A stretch of 34,646 nucleotides of DNA. Origin: Gammaproteobacteria bacterium. GTDB lineage: Bacteria > Pseudomonadota > Gammaproteobacteria > HK1. A model generated the notes under the pieces. The model worked only from the letters and a program-made list of their open reading frames with translations. It ran no database searches and had not been told where the DNA came from. This document shows, in pieces, positions 32,327 through 34,646 of this stretch (position 1 is its first letter; every line of letters starts with the position of its first letter). A program made the position numbers and the translations under genes. The stretch is from the NCBI GenBank assembly GCA_009937425.1, contig JAACFO010000031.1, forward strand, positions 1 to 34,646, in the 5' to 3' direction.

Positions 32327-33631
32327 GTGAATTGGACCGCGACCTCCAAGGGGTTGGCGGCGTTGTGCATCCTTCCATGGCTCGCCGCGCCGGCCCTGGC
32401 GCAGCTGACAGCCGACGCCCACGAGAATCCGCCACACATAGCCCTCGATGAAATCCTGCCGGCGACCATGATGCAGTCCGGCGTTCATCGGGTCGAAGAT
32501 GATGTGCGCCTCAAGGGCACGCTGTTCGAGTTCACCCTGGAGTCGAATCACGGGCGCTACGACGTGCTCTCCATTCCCATGGCTATTGTGCGCATCCACG
32601 AGATCCGCACCCTGGCCCAGGCCGTGGACGCATATCAGCGGGAAAATCTGCAGCTGGCGGCGGCGCTGCGCGGGGTCGTGTATGCGGGGGGCAATCCCAC
32701 GGTGGATATTCTTACCTCACCGATGGACTCCGGCGGCTCCGTGACCAGAAACTATCTCAATAACAACGTCGGTCAGACCATTCGGGCACTCGGCACTCAG
32801 CCTGACCCCACGGACCCCCGTGGGCGGAGTCCCGGTAGTGGATCCGGCCCGCAGGAGAACATGTACGAAAGTTGGCTGCCGGGGGATCCGATTCTCGCCA
32901 GCCACAAACGTGCCGTTGCAGCGCACCTGGACCTGGATATTTATTCATCGAATACCCGGGTACAAGCATTTCTCGACATCCTCGCCCGTGCCCGTGGCGG
33001 CGGCAATCGCAATGCGGGAATGGTCCAGGTGGCGATTCCCAACAAGCCGGAAATCGTCGTGGATCGCGGCCGCATCGAGTTCGCGGTACGTACCGCCATA
33101 GCCCGCAAGACGGTGCGCGAGCTTTATGTTCAAAACCAGGCAGCGCTGCAGGCCATGGGGATCGAGCCCGACCTGTACCACGCCTTCCTGAGCCACCGGG
33201 CATTTTCACCGCGGCACAAGACCGAGATCACCAGCTACCTGGTGTACATGGACGGAGTGGCCAACCGAGGCGCCCTGCTGCGCGCGGCGTTTCGAGCCAC
33301 CGACGAGATCTCGGCGCTCGGTTACACGCGCATGGCCCGCATGCTCGCCTACTATCACGAGACCACGGAGAGACTGACGGGATTGGTGTCCGGCGGCAGC
33401 GTACTCATGGCAACAACAACTGGAAAAAACATGGCGATGGTGCTGCCCTTCGATCTCCTGTGGTGGAACAGCGACACCGATCGGGTGTTTTCGAGCCTCG
33501 CCAAGTTTGCCGATCAGAACGGCTTCGGCCTGCGCGAGCTGCTTCTGGTTGGCGTCACCAGCGATGCCACGCGCGTGCAGCTCGAGCGCCTCAAGTTCCT
33601 GGTACGTGAGAAGTACCTGTTAAAGCGTTGA
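32327..33631 (+). CDS. Secreted protein of unknown function
   Basis: The start is GTG 32327 with GGAG 9 bases upstream. The 434-residue product has a signal peptide (hydrophobic core about 9-24, likely cut after ALA25). I recognise no catalytic motif. Residues about 40-95 look beta-rich; a Gly/Ser/Pro-rich linker lies near 160-180 (DPTDPRGRSPGSGSGP); residues about 190-340 are mainly helical, with Arg-rich helices and a Gly-Arg-rich break (RARGGGNRNAG). A hydrophobic Gly-rich stretch (GLVSGGSVLMATTTGKNMAMVLPFDLLWW split over about 360-390) might touch a membrane. It may be periplasmic or surface-associated. It sits 113 bases after the M16 protease with the 10-bp repeats between; co-transcription is possible but not shown. 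Confidence 0.85.
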   Translation: MNWTATSKGLAALCILPWLAAPALAQLTADAHENPPHIALDEILPATMMQSGVHRVEDDVRLKGTLFEFTLESNHGRYDVLSIPMAIVRIHEIRTLAQAVDAYQRENLQLAAALRGVVYAGGNPTVDILTSPMDSGGSVTRNYLNNNVGQTIRALGTQPDPTDPRGRSPGSGSGPQENMYESWLPGDPILASHKRAVAAHLDLDIYSSNTRVQAFLDILARARGGGNRNAGMVQVAIPNKPEIVVDRGRIEFAVRTAIARKTVRELYVQNQAALQAMGIEPDLYHAFLSHRAFSPRHKTEITSYLVYMDGVANRGALLRAAFRATDEISALGYTRMARMLAYYHETTERLTGLVSGGSVLMATTTGKNMAMVLPFDLLWWNSDTDRVFSSLAKFADQNGFGLRELLLVGVTSDATRVQLERLKFLVREKYLLKR

Positions 33632-33660
33632 CGGCTCCTCGCATCTACGCAGGAAGCAAT

Positions 33661-33695
33661 TTGCGCAATTTTCGGGTGGGATGGCCTGCAGGCCA
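33661..33695. promoter_or_regulatory. Palindromes upstream of the DNA methyltransferase gene
   Basis: TTGCGCAA (33661-33668) and the 14-bp palindrome TGGCCTGCAGGCCA (33682-33695) lie 45-80 bases before the start. The first recalls the GCGCAA part of the E. coli Ada box, but the spacing to an AAT element is 4 bases, not 6. They are possible autoregulatory sites. Confidence 0.35.
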
Positions 33696-33739
33696 CCGGT
33701 AGCATGGCGCCTGGTTCGAAAGCACCGGAGGACCCGGCC

Positions 33740-34627
33740 ATGAGTGGTCAGAACATCGTATCGGCATTGGATCTGGCGCAAGCCGCGCCTCCCAGCGTCT
33801 CGACCCAGTGTCGCGACTACCAGCGCATGGCGGATACCCTGACGTGGATATCCGCGCACTTCGAGGAACAGCCAACCCTCGCCGACATCGCATCCCGGGC
33901 GGGCGCCAGTCCTTACCATTTTCAACGTTTGTTCAGCCGTTGGGTCGGCTTGAGTCCGAAAAAGTACGTGCAGCATCTGACCCTGGAGCGGGCCAAAGCG
34001 AGCCTGGACGCGTCTCAGAGCGTGCTGGCGTCGACCTTCGCCGCAGGACTCTCCAGTCCCGGCCGGCTTCACGATCTATTCGTGAACATCGAGGCCGTTA
34101 CCCCCGGGGAATACAAACGCGGCGGCGCCGGCCTGGTCATTCGCCATGGTATTCACGACTCGCCTTTCGGCCCTTGCCTGTTGATGCATACGCCACGGGG
34201 TATTTGCGCGCTGGCATTCGTGGATGAAAGTGACAATGGGCGCACCCTGGCCTCAATGAGTGCGCGCTGGCCGAATGCAGAGTTGCTGGCGGACCCTGGC
34301 CCCGGCGCGGAGCTCGCGGCCCGAGTGTTCGCGCCACGGGATAAAGACGGCGATCCTCTGAGCGTGCTGCTGCACGGAACGCCGTTCCAGATCCAGGTGT
34401 GGGGGGCGTTGCTGCGCATCCCCCGGGGCACGGTTACCAGTTATCAGGCGCTGGCAAGCTATATCGGCAAGCCGAATGCCTCACGCGCGGTGGGAACGGC
34501 TAACGGCGCGAACCCGATTTCGTACTTGATTCCCTGTCACCGGGTGATCAGAAAATCCGGCAGTCTCGGAGGATACCGCTGGGGCCTGGGGCGTAAACTG
34601 GCGATGCTGAGTCAGGAGTTGAACTGA
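33740..34627 (+). CDS. AraC-type HTH / O6-alkylguanine-DNA methyltransferase (Ada-like, no N-terminal zinc domain)
   Basis: The start is ATG 33740, since GGAGGA lies 7 bases upstream; ATG 33704 would add 12 residues. The 295-residue protein has an AraC-family helix-turn-helix at about 30-125 (ADIASRAGASPYHFQRLFSR, the Ada-type form) and a methyltransferase domain at about 130-290. The active site IPCHRVI places the acceptor at Cys266, with ANGANPI before it and Arg249 as the likely nucleotide-flipping Arg. It would repair O6-methylguanine by irreversible transfer to itself. The N-terminal Ada domain, which takes methyl groups from phosphotriesters and switches Ada into an activator, is missing, so any regulation must work differently. 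This two-domain form is known in other Proteobacteria. It stands alone, 108 bases after the previous gene. Confidence 0.94.
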   Translation: MSGQNIVSALDLAQAAPPSVSTQCRDYQRMADTLTWISAHFEEQPTLADIASRAGASPYHFQRLFSRWVGLSPKKYVQHLTLERAKASLDASQSVLASTFAAGLSSPGRLHDLFVNIEAVTPGEYKRGGAGLVIRHGIHDSPFGPCLLMHTPRGICALAFVDESDNGRTLASMSARWPNAELLADPGPGAELAARVFAPRDKDGDPLSVLLHGTPFQIQVWGALLRIPRGTVTSYQALASYIGKPNASRAVGTANGANPISYLIPCHRVIRKSGSLGGYRWGLGRKLAMLSQELN

Positions 34628-34646
34628 CTACCGTCCCCCTCACCCC

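Noticed and set aside
33658..33668. A true Ada box (AAT-N6-GCAA)
   Set aside because: AAT and GCAA are present but with a 4-base spacer, so the E. coli pattern does not fit.

Overview
The window looks like chromosomal DNA from a high-GC Gram-negative bacterium, most likely an uncultured or poorly studied gammaproteobacterium. The support is a close BolA homologue, a pitrilysin-type M16 protease, AsmA-family envelope proteins, two RND efflux systems, an outer-membrane lipoprotein and frequent GTG/TTG starts. I cannot assign a genus. I see no rRNA, tRNA, CRISPR array, transposase or phage gene. Genes are dense, and the only gene-free stretch above 300 bases lies before bolA.

Layout. Bases 1-1217 (minus) hold the cut end of a protein with two cyclic-nucleotide-binding folds, a rhodanese domain and a TonB-like Glu-Pro/Lys-Pro tail. 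Bases 1479-8974 (minus) are a probable operon of two AsmA paralogues, a crotonase-fold protein and a CaiB-type CoA-transferase. Divergent from it, 9228-14585 (plus) carries a PadR regulator, an RND adaptor, an RND permease and a LEA2-type lipoprotein. Then come apt (14610-15125) and a second adaptor/permease pair (15155-19305). Neither RND pair has an outer-membrane channel gene in the window. Bases 19477-23434 encode a secreted coiled-coil protein of unknown function, an APC transporter and a CDKN3-like cysteine phosphatase.

Bases 23468-26635 (minus) hold two signalling genes: a cNMP/GAF/GAF sensor and a Ser/Thr kinase with its own C-terminal cNMP domain. With the phosphatase next door and the cNMP-rhodanese protein at the left edge, this suggests a cyclic-nucleotide-controlled kinase/phosphatase network. 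It is the best candidate here for something undescribed. Both GAF domains carry the NK...F...D motif known from cyclic-nucleotide-binding GAF domains.

The right part holds bolA, a DMT transporter whose 3' end overlaps a convergent RimK-like ATP-grasp ligase, the M16 protease, a secreted protein of unknown function, and an AraC-type HTH fused to an O6-alkylguanine-DNA methyltransferase. Overall themes are envelope upkeep and efflux (AsmA, RND, LEA2 lipoprotein, M16) and second-messenger signalling (three cNMP-fold proteins). Functional links between neighbours are inferences from gene order.
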